Shown here piece by piece: positions 24,006 to 35,820 of a stretch of 64,000 bases of DNA; the first letter of the stretch is position 1, and every line of letters starts with the position of its first letter. The stretch spans positions 70,511,086 through 70,575,085 of the forward strand of contig CM077668.1 of assembly GCA_039707655.1 (NCBI GenBank). The letters are read 5' to 3'. The notes beneath the pieces are model-generated. The model searched no databases. It saw nothing but the letters and a program-made list of their open reading frames with translations, and was not told the origin of the DNA. The stretch is from Elymus sibiricus (taxonomy: Eukaryota > Streptophyta > Magnoliopsida > Poales > Poaceae). The position numbers and the translations under genes are program-made.

Positions 24006-27000
24006 TCAAGAATAAAAACGTCGAAGCAGGTCTGCATTCCAGGCGCGTGGCACGTCAATATTCTTCTTCAAGTTGAAAAGATGGTACGCCCCGTTGTTAA
24101 GCACCTTGATGATGACGAATGGGCCCTCCCATGCTGGGGCCAACTTATGAGGTCGCTGCTGATCCACTCGGAGCACCAAATCACCTTCGTGGAACGAACG
24201 GCTCTTGACATGTCTTGCATGGAAGCGGCGAAGGTCTTGTTGATATGCAGTTGATCGGATCAGGGCCATCTCACGCTCTTCCTCTAGGAGATCCACTCCG
24301 TCTTGTCTTGCTTGCTCAGCTTCGTCTTCAGAGTAAAGATCCACTCGAGGAGAATTGTGAAGGACGTCACTCGGCAATATGGCTTCAGCTCCATATACAA
24401 GGAAGAAAGGAGTGCGTCCAGTCGACCGGTTGGGAGTTGTCCTCAAGCCCCATAGAACAGACGGTAACTCAGTGACCCAAGCTCCGGCAGCATGATCAAG
24501 ATCTCGCATGAGCCGAGGTTTCAATCCTTGGAGGATAAGGCCGTTCGCTCGCTCAGCTTGACCGTTTGACTAGGGGTGCGCAACGGATGCGTAATCCACC
24601 CGAGTGCCTTGAGAGGAGCAAAAGTACCTGAACTCTTCCGAGTCAAAGTTAGAACCATTGTCTGTAATGATACTGTGAGGGACCCCATACCGGAACGTTA
24701 TCTCTTTTATGAATTTGATAGCAGTGCGGGCGTTCAGCTTCCTGATGGGCTTAGCTTCAATCCACTTAGTGAACTTGTCGACTGCAACCAGTAAATGAGT
24801 AAACCCACTCTGACCTATTCTAAGGGGTCCAACCATATCCAAGCCCCACACAGCGAACGGCCAGACGAGTGGAATGGTCTTCAAGGCAGACGCAGGTTTG
24901 TGTGACAGATTCGAGTAAAATTGACATCCTTCGCAGTGATCAACAATATCTTTAGCCAGAAGAAACCAGCCAGGTAAGCTTTGGCAACAATCGTCCTAGA
25001 GGACGCATGATGGCCACAAGTTCCCGAGTGAATCTCTTCCAGAATCAGTCGACCTTCTTCAGGAGAAATGCACCGCTGAGCTACGCCAGTCACACTTTCT
25101 CTGTAGAGTTGTCCATTGATTACGGTAAAAGCCTTGGATCTGCGGACTATCTGTCGAGCCTCATCTTCATCATCTGGGAGTTCTCTTCTGAGAATGTACG
25201 CAATATATGGTACAGTCCAGTCGGGCGTGATTACCAAAATCTCCATGACCAGATCAATGACAGCTGGGACATCAACTTCAGTCGGATCATAGGCGCTCTT
25301 CGCTTGCGGGGGCTCTTCAGTGAAAGGATCTTCCTGCACCGAAGGAGAATGAATGTGCTCAAGAAACACATTGCTGGGGACAGGTTTCCGAGTGGATCCA
25401 ATCTTTGCCAACTCATCAGCTGCTTGATTCTTCACTCGGGGAACATGATGGAGTTCCAAACCTTCAAATTTCTTCTCAAGTTTTCTTACTGCATTGCAGT
25501 ATCCAGTCATAGCGGGGTTCCTAACATCCCACTCTTTCATCACTTGATTAACCACCAAATCAGAATCGCCATATACCATCAGGCGCCGGACGCCGAGTGA
25601 AATGGCCATACGCAATCCATGCAAAAGTGCTTCATATTCAGCCTCATTATTGGAGGAATCAAAGTGAATCTGTAAGACGTAACTGAGTTTATCGCCTTTT
25701 GGGGATACCAGAACGACGCCAGCGCCAGACCCATTCAGCATCTTTGAACCATCAAAGAACATGGTCCAGTGTGCCGAGTGAAGTTGGATCGGCTGCTGTT
25801 GCTCGATCCACTCGGCGAGGAAATCAGCCAGCGCCTGAGACTTGATTGCTTTCTTCGCTTCGAATTTGATATCAAGATAAAGGAGTTCAATAGCCCATTT
25901 GGCCACTCGACCAGTCGCATCTCGATTATTGAGAATTTCAGATAACGGAGCATCACTGACGACTGAAATGGAGTGATCTTGAAAATAGTGTGCCACCTTC
26001 TTTGCAGTCAGATATATACCATATACAAGCTTCTGGTAATGTGGATATCTTTGCTTCGACGGAGTCAACACTTCAGAAATATAGTAAACCGGGCGTTGAA
26101 CTTTGTAAGCCCTGCCTTCCTCTTCCCGCTCGACAGTTAGTACTGTACTGACGACCTGATTAGTGGCCGCGATGTACAATAATAATGGCTCTTTGCTGTG
26201 CGGAGCAGCAAGCACCGGCTGGGTGGTAAGCAGGGCTTTGAGCTCGACAAACGCTGCTTCAGCTTCTGGAGTCCACTCAAATGTATCAGACTTTTTCATC
26301 AGTCGGTATAAAGGCAGTGCCTTCTCACCGAGACGAGAAATGAATCGACTCAATGCTGCCAAGCAACCTGTGAGCTTCTGGACATCGTGCACACGCTCGG
26401 GGCTTTTCATTCGGACGATGGCGCCGATCTTTTCAGGGTTAACGTCGATTCCTTTTTCGGAAACGAGAAAACCGAGTAATTTTCCACCGGGAACGCCGAA
26501 AGTGCACTTAGTCGGATTTAACTTAATATCATACCTCCTCAAATTGGCGAATGTTTCAGCCAAGTCAGACAACAGGTCGGAACCTTTGCGAGACTTGACT
26601 ACGATATCATCCATATACGCTTCAATGTTCCGAGGAATCTGATCGAGCAAACACTTCTGAATCATGCGCATGAAAGTAGCGCCAGCATTCTTCAAACCAA
26701 AAGGCATGGTGATATAACAGAAACACCCGAAAGGGGTGATGAAGGCTGTCTTTATTTCATCCGGACCAAACAGACGGATCTGATGGTAGCCAGAATAAGC
26801 ATCAAGAAAAGATAGACGCTCGCATCCCGCAGTTGAGTCGACAATCTGATCAATGTGGGGGAGTGGGAAATGATCTTTCGGGCAGACCCGATTGATATGT
26901 TTGAAATCAATACACATGCGGAGAGACTTGTCCTTCTTAGGGACCATGACAACGTTCGATAACCACTCGGAGTGGTAAATCTCACGTATAAACTTGGCCG

Positions 27001-30000
27001 TCAAGAGACGAGCCACCTCTTCGCCGATTGCTTTTCGCTTCTCTGTTGCCGATCGACGCAAGTGTTCCTTCACAGGCTTGGCCTTCGGATCAACTCTCAA
27101 ACGGTGCTCAGCCAGTTCCCTGGGTACACCAGGCATGTCAGCGGGCTTCCATGCGAAGATGTCCCAGTTCTCACGGAGGAACTGGATGAGCTCGACTTCC
27201 TATTTGCTGTCGAGTGTTGTTGAGATGTTGGTCGGGGCAGAAGTTGGATCTGTCGGGTGAATGTGCACCTTCCTCACATCTCCTGCCGACTGAAAAGCTA
27301 ACTCAGAAGCAGGCTTCTTAGCACGCAATAGATCGGCAGGATCAGCGTTCTTCTTGTATTCTTCCAACTCAACCATAGCCATCTGCTGGTCGGCGATCTT
27401 GGAGCCCTGCTGGAGGCACTCCTCAGCCCTCTGTCGGTTGCCAGTGACTGTGATCACACCCTTTGGTCCAGGCATCTTCAACTTGAGATACACGTAACAT
27501 GGTCGGGCCATGAAACGGGCATAAGCTGGTCGACCAAGGATGGCGTGGTATGCACTCTGGAAGTCTACCACTTCAAACGTCAGTTTTTCTTTGCGAAAAT
27601 GCTTGTCGTCACCAAACACCACATCCAACGCTATCTGGCCGAGTGAACGGGCCTTCTTCCCAGGGATTACTCCATGAAACTGCATGTTGCTTTCACTGAG
27701 TCGGGACATCGGAATGCCCATCGCCTTAAGGGTATCAGCATACAGGATGTTCAGACCGCTCCCGCCATCCATCAAAACTTTGCGGAGTCGAGTGCCCCCA
27801 ACCACTGGGTCCACCACCAGCGCTTGCCGCCCGGGGGTAGCAATGTGCGCAGGGTGATCTGACTGATTAAAAGTGATAGCAGTCTGAGACCACTTGAGAT
27901 ATGCTGGGGTAGAGGGAACCGCCATGTTAACCTCCCTGTTGATAACTTTCAGTCGACTCTTGCTCTCAACATCAGCAAAAATCAACAAGGTGGCATTGAC
28001 TTCAGGGAACTCTTCTTTTTCTTCCTCAGTTTCTTTCTCAGGGTCCTTCTCACTCGACTGGCCCTCTTTGAATGACTGGATCAACAAACGGCACTGTCGA
28101 GTGGTATGCTTTGGCAATATCAAATTGCCCTCTTCGTCTTTCCTCGTGTGGATTGCACACGGTAAATCCAAAACATCAGTACCCGACTGATTCTTTGACT
28201 TCTTTGGGGTGAACTTAGCCTTGGACTTTCCTTTACTCTTGCCTTGTGCCGCCACGGCGGCCGCTTCTGCCTGAGCAGGAGGATCAGCTTTGCGCTTCTG
28301 TTTCCGACTGGAATTCCCACCTGCGTTATTGTCGACTATTTTGGCTTTACCGCTTCGGAGGCGGTCTTCTTCTTCTCCATTGGCGTACCGAGTGGCAATC
28401 TCCATCATCTTGCTCAGAGAAATATCACCGGTGCGACCAAACTTCAGATAGAGCTCTCTGTATCTAACCCCAGCCTTGAAGGCACAAACAGCTTGATGTT
28501 CGGAAACATTCTCCACCGTGTGATGCAAGGTGGACCAGCGCTGAATGTAATCTCGCAAGGTTTCATTGGGCTTCTGGACACAGTGCTGCAAATCAATCAA
28601 ACCAGCTGGACGTTTACAAGTGCCTTCAAAGGTTCTGATAAACACTCGGGCCAAATCTTCCCAGCAATAGATGCTAGAGGGAGTCAAACGATTCAACCAA
28701 GCTCTGGCCGAACCATCCAACATCAAGGACAGATGCTTCATGGCTATGTTGTCGTTACCTCCACCAATCTGTACAGCCACTCGGTAATCATCCAACCAAG
28801 TTTCAGGCTTTGACTCGCCAGAAAACTTGACAATTCCAGCCGCCAACCTGAAGTTGGGGGGAATCCCTGCAGAGCGAATGGCTCTGCTAAAACACTCGGG
28901 CCCAGAAACAACAGCACTGCTTCCACTCGGATAGTCTCCGTTATAACCATCTCTGTGGGCTCTGCCTCTGTCGACCCGTCTTTGAGCAAGGACGTCCCTT
29001 GCGTCGAACCCAGGATTCCGCTCATCGCCGAACGGGCGCCTATCATCATTGTGCCGGGACACATATGAACCATTCCGCGGAGGAGAAAACACTCGACGGC
29101 GGTCATCGCGGTGATAACGGGGAGCAGACTGATCTCGCCCCTGATCTCTGTACCGATCTTCACGGTATCCTCCGCCTCTGTGACGCGAAGGTGACCCAGG
29201 ACTGTGAGCCGATTGAACTGTTTCTGCCCTGGGAGAATTGCCGTGTAACCTGTTCTGCGACTGAGAAACAGACGCGTTCTGCTGCTGCGCTGCCTCAAGC
29301 AATGTCTTGATCTGCTGCAGACCTCTACCAGCCTCTGATCGTGACGGTTGAATAGACTCTGCAATCCTAGCAGCCGCTGCAACATTCAAAACTGGAGTAC
29401 GAAATACCTCGACGTTATTTCGAGATCCACTCGGGAACAACTGTCGCTGTTGTCGATTGGGACGTGGTGGATGCTGCCCAGCACGCTCGTCGAGTGCCTC
29501 CTGCATCTCTTTGAGCCGAAGGCGTGTAGCTTCCATGGCCTGGGCCTCAGCAGTCGTACCGACGATGGGAGTATGGAGAACATCCTCATCCCGACGCTGC
29601 TGTTCATTCGACGTTCCTCCAATCTCACGCCTGGAGTGGTTGAAGCCAGGCGGCGGACTCTGATGAGAGCCAGCCATAAAAACTTCTGCCGCAAGGTCGC
29701 AGCTCTCGCACTCGGAAGGAATGTCGGATCGGTCCGACGCCGAGTCGAACACGCCGTGCAGTGACTCGGCGGGCTCGATGGCTGCAATCTGCGGGGACGA
29801 AACCTGGCGTGCCGCCGCATGCCGCACCCAACGCTGTAGCCGCGAGCGACCGGATCGCTTGCGATGACGAACAGCAGGAAGGGCCGACACATATGGGGTC
29901 GACGGCTGAAGGAGAAGAACACCGCAGGAGCTTGCACAGAAGTGCGTCGCCCCGCGAATCGGGAGCGCCTCCACGTCCAAAGGCGCTTCCTGGAGCCATG

Positions 30001-30076
30001 CCGAATCGTCGGCGATGAAGGTGAGCGCTCCGAGACGGATCTCGCGGCCCAGGAACGAATCACCGCCGGAAGACAT
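24006..30076 (-). pseudogene. Tat gag-pol polyprotein, nearly intact (two stops, one frame shift)
   Basis: Start chosen at 30076 (MSSGGDSF), 68 bp inside the LTR edge; upstream codons run into the LTR. Order: variable N-terminus; gag core (WLNRLTPSSIYCWEDL) near 28550-28800; a Lys-rich basic stretch and a C-x2-H...H-x3-C zinc-like motif near 28100-28230; protease with MDGGSGLN near 27750-27780; RT with YMDD at 26606-26617; RNase H; a second RNase H-like domain (FFDGSKMLNGSGAG near 25730); integrase with HHASS zinc region, TDNGSNF near 24660 and QAERAN near 24550. Damage seen: in-frame TAG at 27200-27202 between protease and RT, a one-base shift near 24960 in the integrase zinc region, and TAG at 24570-24572. 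The rest is open. Confidence 0.92.
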
Positions 30077-30123
30077 GACGAAGGAGAAAATATGCAACCT
30101 CGCCGGAAGTCGCTTAGACGCCT

Positions 30124-30142
30124 GCCCCAAGGTGGGCGCCAA
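30124..30142 (-). other. Tat element primer binding site
   Basis: On the minus strand TTGGCGCCCACCTTGGGG follows the end of the 5' LTR. The position and the TGGCGCC start fit a primer binding site. I could not assign the tRNA with certainty. Confidence 0.7.
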
Positions 30143-30143
30143 C

Positions 30144-30733
30144 TGTCGTGGGAACAAGCCTAACAGTAGATGGTAGGGGTACGAATGGAGAGGGCTGAGT
30201 CCTAGCTACGGCGAGGATGTACACACAGATGTATGAGTTCAGGCCTCACTCGGAAGTGATAACAGCCCTACGTCTCAGTGCTCCGGAGAGCTCTCTACTC
30301 TGTCGAGTGAAATATGTGTGTTGTGTTACAAAAGTTTGCGAACCCTTGTGCCAGAGGGGAGGGGTGGCTTATATAGAGTGTGCTGCCCCTCATAAGTGTC
30401 CGGCATCCAAGGGTTTAATCGTGGTCATAAAGGGGTGAACGTTACTGGTAACGTACACAATAAATGCTATTAAAGGTCTTGATGAATGCCTGTCCGTTAG
30501 CCTCCCTGGGGTGACTTCTGGGCTTCTGTGGTCGACTGTCTTCTGGCCCTTCCGAGTGAAAGGGTAAGCGTCGAGTGAAAGATATCTCCGAGTGTATATT
30601 GTCGAGTGACTCATGCGTCATGGTGATTCCAGTCGGAGACTTACTCGTAGCCTTTAAGCTTTCCGGGGCAGTGTCCTTAGGTGGGGTATGTAGGTCAGGC
30701 CTATGACCCTACCCTAAGTACATATCCCCATCA
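30144..30733 (-). repeat. Tat element 5' LTR
   Basis: 590 bp, matching 17419-18007 with about six substitutions and one indel. TATA-like CTATATAAG at about 30367-30375 in the minus-strand sense. It ends at ATGGA, the right TSD copy. Confidence 0.93.
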
Positions 30734-32222
30734 ATGGACTTGACCCAACCGTTAGCATAGCATATGATCGTTCAGTTTATTGCTACTGCTTTCACTATGT
30801 CAAATACATGTTCCTCTGACCATGAGATCATGCAACTCCCGGATACCGTAGGAATACTTTGGGTGTATCAAACGTCACAACGTAACTGGGTGATTATAAA
30901 GGTGCACTACAGGTATCTCCGAAAGTGTTTGTTGAGTTGGCATGGAGATTGGGATTTGTCACTCCGACTATCGGAGAGGTATCTCTGGGCCCTCTCGGTA
31001 ATACAGCATCACAGAAGCCTTGCAAGCACCGTGACTAAAGAGTTAGTTGCAAGATGATGTATTACGAAACGAGTAAAGAGACTTGCCGGTAACGAGATTG
31101 AACTAGGTATTGGATACCGACGATCGAATCTCGGGCAAGTAACATACCGCCAGACAAAGGGAACAACGTATGTTGACATATGAGGTTCACCGATAAAGAT
31201 CTTCGTGGAATATGTAGGAACCAATATGAGCATCTAGGTTCCGCTGTTGGTTATTGACTGGAGAGTCGTCTCGGTCATGTCTACATCATTCCCGAACCCG
31301 TAGGGTCCGCACACTTAAGGTTCGATGACGATTTAGTATTATATGAGTTATGTGATTGGTGGCCGAAGTTTGTTCGGAGTCCCGGATGAGATCACGGACA
31401 TGACGAGGAGTCTCGAAATGGTCGAGAGGTAAAGATTCATATATTGGAAGGCTATATTCGGACGTCGGAAAGGTTCCGAGTGATTCGGGTATTTTTCGGA
31501 GTACCGGGGAGTTACGGGAATTCACCGGGAGAAGTAATGGGCGTTATTGGGCCATACGGGAAAAGGAGAGGCAGGCCACGTGAGGAGGCGCCCCCCCCCC
31601 CCCCCCCTTGCCCAAACCGAATTGGACTAGGGGAGGGGGCGCAGCCCCTCTTTACTTTCCCTCTCCCTTCCCCCTTTTCCTACTCCGTATGGGAGGTGGA
31701 ATCCTACTAGGACTAAGGAGTCCTAGTAGGACTCCCCACTCTTGGCGCAGCCCCTAGGGCCAGCCTCCTCCCCTCTCCCTCCTTTTTATACGGAGGAGGG
31801 GCACCCCTTGGAGACACACAATTGTCCCATAGCCGTGTGCGGTGCCCCGATCTCCGTTTTCCACCTCGGTCATATTTTCGGAGAGCTTAGGCGAAGCCCT
31901 GCCGGAATCACTTCACCATCACCGTCGCCACGCCGTCGTGCTGACGGAACTCATATACTACCTCGACATCTTGCTGTATCAAGAAGGCGAGGAACGTCAC
32001 CGAGCTGCACGTGTGTAGAACTCGGAGGTGCCGTACGTTCGGTACTCGATCGGTGGAGCTCGAAGGATTGTTCGACTACATCAACCGCGTTGTGAGACGC
32101 TTCCGCTAACGGTCTACGAGGGTACGTAGACACACTCTCCCCTCTCGTAGCGATGCATCTCCATGGATAGATCTTGCGTGAGCGTAGGAAATTTTTTGAA
32201 ATTCATGCTCCGTTCTCCAACA
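30734..32222 (+). repeat. Angela-2 3' LTR, second part
   Basis: Begins with the duplicated ATGGA (30734-30738), resumes the LTR sequence at 30739, and ends CCAACA at 32222, followed by GGAGG. Frames in it duplicate those of the 5' LTR. Confidence 0.93.
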
Positions 32223-32227
32223 GGAGG

Positions 32228-34200
32228 ATCCATAACAATATAACTTCTATGCAAATATACCCAAACATAACTCATTACGTTGTCTTCCTTGTCCAACTTC
32301 AACTAATTTGCTCAAGTTTGAAAATAATTAATGGGTATTCACAATCATAAAAGATGTCCAAGATAATATATTTATATGTGAAAGTTCTCTTCCTTATACT
32401 AATCATTCATGAATTGCTTGTATGACCAATATTGTGATTGTCAAGCTTCAATAGATTTCACTTTCTAACCCAAATGTGAAATTACTACTAGACATGATAC
32501 AAGCATATGAAGCACATATAATTTCAACTTTATGATATTCAATTCTTTCACAATTTACTCATAGGATATAAGTGAAGCACAAGAGTAAATGACAAACTAC
32601 TCCAAAAAGATATAAGTGAAGATCAAATGAGTAGTTGAGTAAATAGGTAGCTATGTGAGGACTCTCTCTCATTTAAAAAAAATCAGATCTTATTATTTTA
32701 TTCAAACAGCAAGAAAAATAAAATAAAATGACATTCCAAGAATAGCACATATCATGTGAAGAAGCAAAAACTTAGGCTCAACCAAGACTAACCGATAATT
32801 GTTGATGAAGAAAGGTGTGATGCCTACCGGGGCATCCCCAAGCTTAGATACTTGAGACTTCTTGAAATATTATATTGGGATGCCTTGGGCATCCCCAAGA
32901 TTGAGCTCTTGTGTCTCCTTAATTCCTCTCATATCATGGCTTCTTCTAAATCTTAAAACTTCATCCACACAAAACTCAACAAGAACTCGTGAGATAAGTT
33001 AGTATAAATCAACTCAAAACCTTAACATTCTCTACTGTAGCAAATCACTAAAATTATAATTTAACATTGCATACTAAATGTCTCTGCATATTTAATATTC
33101 CTATCCTCAAATAGAATCATTAAACAAGCAAACATATGCAAACAATGCAACTATAACAGCAATCTGCCAAAACAGAACAGTCTGTAAAGGGGGATTTAAA
33201 ATTCATACTTCCCTAACTCCGAAAATTCTGAAAAAATGACCAAGTGACAGAGAACTCATGCATGCTTACTGTGTAAAAATTTCAGATTTTTATCAAGTTC
33301 TGACTATTCAGGAATATTCTGGACATAACAGAAAACTTTCTGTTTTCAAACAGCAACACATGAACTTGCAAACTGAGCATGGTAAAGGCTATAATTGGCA
33401 TTTTATTGAACTAAAAGATACAAAACATGATTATTGATAACAGCAAGCAAATATCAACAGAAGAAAATGACACTCCAAGCAAAACTCATATTATGTGACG
33501 AATAAAAATATAGCTCCAAGGTTACCGATAATGTTGAAGACGAAAGAGGGGATGCCTTCCGGGGCATCCCCAAGCTTAGACGCTTGAGTCTTCCTTGAGT
33601 ATTAACTTGGGGTTCCTTGGGCATCCCCAAGCTTAGGGTCTTGCCACTCCTTATTCTCCTCATATCGATATCTCACCCAAAACTTGAAAACTTCAATCAC
33701 ATAAAACTTAACGGATCTTGTGAGATAGGTTAGTATGATAAAAATAAATCATCCACTTAGGTACTGTCAATACAAGATTCATAATTATTCTCACATAATT
33801 CCTACTGTAGTCTATCATTTCCACAATTTATATTGCTCAATATAAGCTATGGAAACACTAAAACAAGCAAACTATGCATCGAAAACAGAATCTGTCAAGA
33901 ACAGAACAGCATGTAGTAAGCGATTGAAAAACCATACTTCTGTACCTCCAAAAATTCTGAAAAATTAGGAAAACATAAAAAAATTGTAACCCAATGCTCT
34001 GTAAAAATTTCAGAATTTTCTCACGCTCCAGTACAGAATATAAATTCCAGCACTGGACGCAAAAGTTTCTGTTTTTGCACAGAATCGAATCAACAAGTAT
34101 CCACACTATCCCAAAGGCTTTACTTGGCACATTAGTGAAAGAAAACATATAAAACATGATTACTACAGTAGCTTAATCATGTGAACACACAAAAACAGTA
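32228..34200 (-). repeat. Element 2 internal region with a decayed tandem duplication
   Basis: AT-rich non-coding sequence. About 32800-33440 and 33520-34170 are diverged direct repeats: each has a paired GGGGCATCCCCAAGCTTAG-type motif, then an AACTTCA...GTGAGATA-GTTAGTAT segment, then AAAAATTTCAGA-TTT, and ends near AAAACATGATTA. The unit is about 720 bp. No gene recognised. Confidence 0.7.
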
Positions 34201-34335
34201 GGGGTAAATATTGGGTTGTCTCCCAACAAGCGCTTTTCTTTAATGCCTTTTAGCTAGGCATGATGATTTCAATGATGCTCACATAAAAGTAAAGAATTGA
34301 AACACGAAGAGAGCATCATGAATCACATGGCAAGC

Positions 34336-35175
34336 TCATTTAAGTATAACCCACTTCCTATGCATAGGGATTTTGTGATCAAACAATTTATGGGAGCAAG
34401 AATCAACTAGCATAGGAAGGCAAAACAAGCATAACTTCAAAACTTTCAACACATAGAGAGGAAACTTGATATTATTGAGATATGTAGAAGCATGTATTCC
34501 TCTCTCAAAATAATTTTCAGTAGCATCATGAAGAAATTCAACAATATATCCATCACACAAAGCATTCCTTTCATGATCCACAAGCATAGAATTTTTATTA
34601 CTCTCCACATAAGCAAATTTATTCTCATTCATAATAGTGGGAGCAAACTCAACAAAATAACTATCATGAGATACTTGATTGGCATAATCCAATTGAAAAT
34701 TAAAATCATGATGGCAAGTTTCATGGTTATCATTATTCTTTATAGCATACATGTCATCACAATAATCATCAGAGATAGCAACTTTGTTGTCATAATCAAT
34801 TGAATCCTCTTCCAAAATAGTGGAATCATCATTAAATAAAGTCATGACCTCCCCAAATCCACTTTCATAATTGTAATCATCATAAATAGGAGGCATGCAA
34901 TTATCATAATAAATTTTCTCATCAAAACTTGGGGGACTAAAAACATCATCTTCATCAAACGTAGCATCCCCAAGCTTATGGCTTTGCATATCATTAGCAT
35001 CATGGATATTCAAAGAATTCATACTAACAACATTGCAATAATGCTCATCATTCAAAGATTTTATGCTAAACATTTTATTGAATTCTTCTTCTAACAATTG
35101 AGCACAATTATCGGAATCCTTATTTTCAAGAAAGACATTATAAAGATGAATAATATGAGGCAACCTCAATTCCAT
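34336..35175 (-). CDS. Acidic protein of non-autonomous element 2, distantly gag-like
   Basis: A 279-codon open frame starting MELRLPHIIHLYNVFLE, about 100 bp inside the primer site, so it occupies the gag position. It is rich in Asp, Glu, Asn and His. It contains a GFGEV-M-TL segment like the GFGEV-K-TL at the end of the Athila gag piece at 1531-1977, followed in both by short acidic text. A second copy, 333 codons and clearly diverged, is at 36679-37680. Two diverged copies staying open suggests that it is or was expressed. No enzyme motif was seen. Derivation from gag is an inference from position and one motif. Confidence 0.5.
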   Translation of the reverse strand: MELRLPHIIHLYNVFLENKDSDNCAQLLEEEFNKMFSIKSLNDEHYCNVVSMNSLNIHDANDMQSHKLGDATFDEDDVFSPPSFDEKIYYDNCMPPIYDDYNYESGFGEVMTLFNDDSTILEEDSIDYDNKVAISDDYCDDMYAIKNNDNHETCHHDFNFQLDYANQVSHDSYFVEFAPTIMNENKFAYVESNKNSMLVDHERNALCDGYIVEFLHDATENYFERGIHASTYLNNIKFPLYVLKVLKLCLFCLPMLVDSCSHKLFDHKIPMHRKWVILK

Positions 35176-35272
35176 TTTTCTATAGTTTTCTTTTATAAAC
35201 CAAACTAGTGATAAAACAAGAAACTAAAAGATTCAATTACAAGATCTAAAGATATACCTTCAAGCACTCACC

Positions 35273-35290
35273 TCCCCGGCAACGGCGCCA
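35273..35290 (-). other. Element 2 primer binding site, tRNA-Asp type
   Basis: Reverse complement of TGGCGCCGTTGCCGGGGA, separated by ten bases from the end of LTR-D at 35301. Confidence 0.88.
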
Positions 35291-35300
35291 GAAAAGAGCT

Positions 35301-35820
35301 TGATGTCTACTATACAACTTATTCTTGTAGACTTGTGTTGGGCCTCCAATCGCAGAGTTTTGTAGGACAGTAGCAATTTTCCCTCAAGTGGATGACCTAA
35401 GGTTTATCAATCCGTGGGAGGCGTAGGATGAAGATGGTCTCTCTCAAACAACCCTGTAATCAAATACAAGAAATCTCTTGTGTCCCCAACACACCCAATA
35501 CAATAGCAAATTGTATAGGTGCACTAGTTCGGCGAAGAGATGGTGATACAAGTGTAGTATGGATAGTAGATATAGGTTTTTGTAGTGCGAACAATAAAAA
35601 ACAGCAAGGTAGCAAGTAACAAAAGTGAGCATAAACGGTATTGCAATGCTTAGAAACAAGGCCTAGGGTTCATACTTTCGCTAGTGCAATCTCTCAACAA
35701 TGCTAACATAATTGGATCATATAATCATCCCTCAACGTGCGATAAAGAATCACTCCCAAGTTCCTATTAGCGGAGAACATAAGATAGAAATTGTTTGTAG
35801 GGTACCAAACCACCTCAAAA
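35301..35820 (-). repeat. LTR-D, partial 5' LTR of element 2
   Basis: About 520 bp from the LTR terminus to around CACCTCAAA, then an abrupt change to internal-region sequence. Its variants match LTR-C (caagaaatctcttg, ataatcatccc). The breakpoint is uncertain by about ten bases. Confidence 0.85.

Larger units (their letters stand above)
17419..30733 (-). mobile_element. Tat-lineage Ty3/gypsy retrotransposon with antisense gene
   Basis: Flanked by ATGGA (17414-17418 and 30734-30738) within the Angela-2 3' LTR. The LTRs are 17419-18007 and 30144-30733, TGATGGGGATATG...GTTCCCACGACA on the minus strand. By eye they differ at about six sites and one indel (about 1 percent). The order on the minus strand is 5' LTR, primer site, gag-protease, RT, RNase H, a second (archaeal-like) RNase H, integrase, minisatellite, antisense gene, polypurine tract, 3' LTR. 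Two RNase H-like domains, a D-G-G-S protease and an antisense gene downstream of pol are traits of the Tat lineage in grasses (RIRE2/Grande relatives). A family name was not assigned. Confidence 0.93.
10277..32222 (+). mobile_element. Young Angela/BARE1-type Ty1-copia element (Angela-2), with a Tat-type gypsy inside its 3' LTR
   Basis: Both ends are intact: TGTTGGAAATATGCCC at 10277 and CTCCAACA at 32222, flanked by GGAGG at 10272-10276 and 32223-32227. The 5' LTR is 10277-12017. The 3' LTR is 17160-17418 plus 30739-32222 once the Tat insertion and its duplicated ATGGA are removed. The LTRs differ at roughly 14 places by eye over 1.74 kb (about 0.8 percent). At the 1.3e-8 per site per year rate commonly used for grass LTRs this gives roughly 0.3 My. 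The coding region is far more damaged than the LTRs, so the copy was probably already defective when it moved. Confidence 0.93.
7611..35820 (-). mobile_element. Non-autonomous Athila-like LTR element 2, inserted in the 3' LTR of element 1
   Basis: Components are LTR-C (7611-9279), polypurine tract, internal region (9280-10276 and 32228-35300, split by Angela-2), tRNA-Asp primer site (35273-35290) and the first part of the 5' LTR (LTR-D, 35301 to about 35820). The rest of LTR-D, the remainder of LTR-A and the 3' half of the internal region of element 1 are absent, best explained by one deletion at about 35820. LTRs C and D share variants not found in A and E. No gag-pol was seen; the only sizeable open frame is 34336-35175. 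Confidence 0.75.

Noticed and set aside
25007..29764. Plus-strand frames of 100-197 codons opposite the Tat gag-pol
   Set aside because: They are complementary-strand shadows of a well-supported polyprotein. The true antisense gene lies downstream at 18563-22334.
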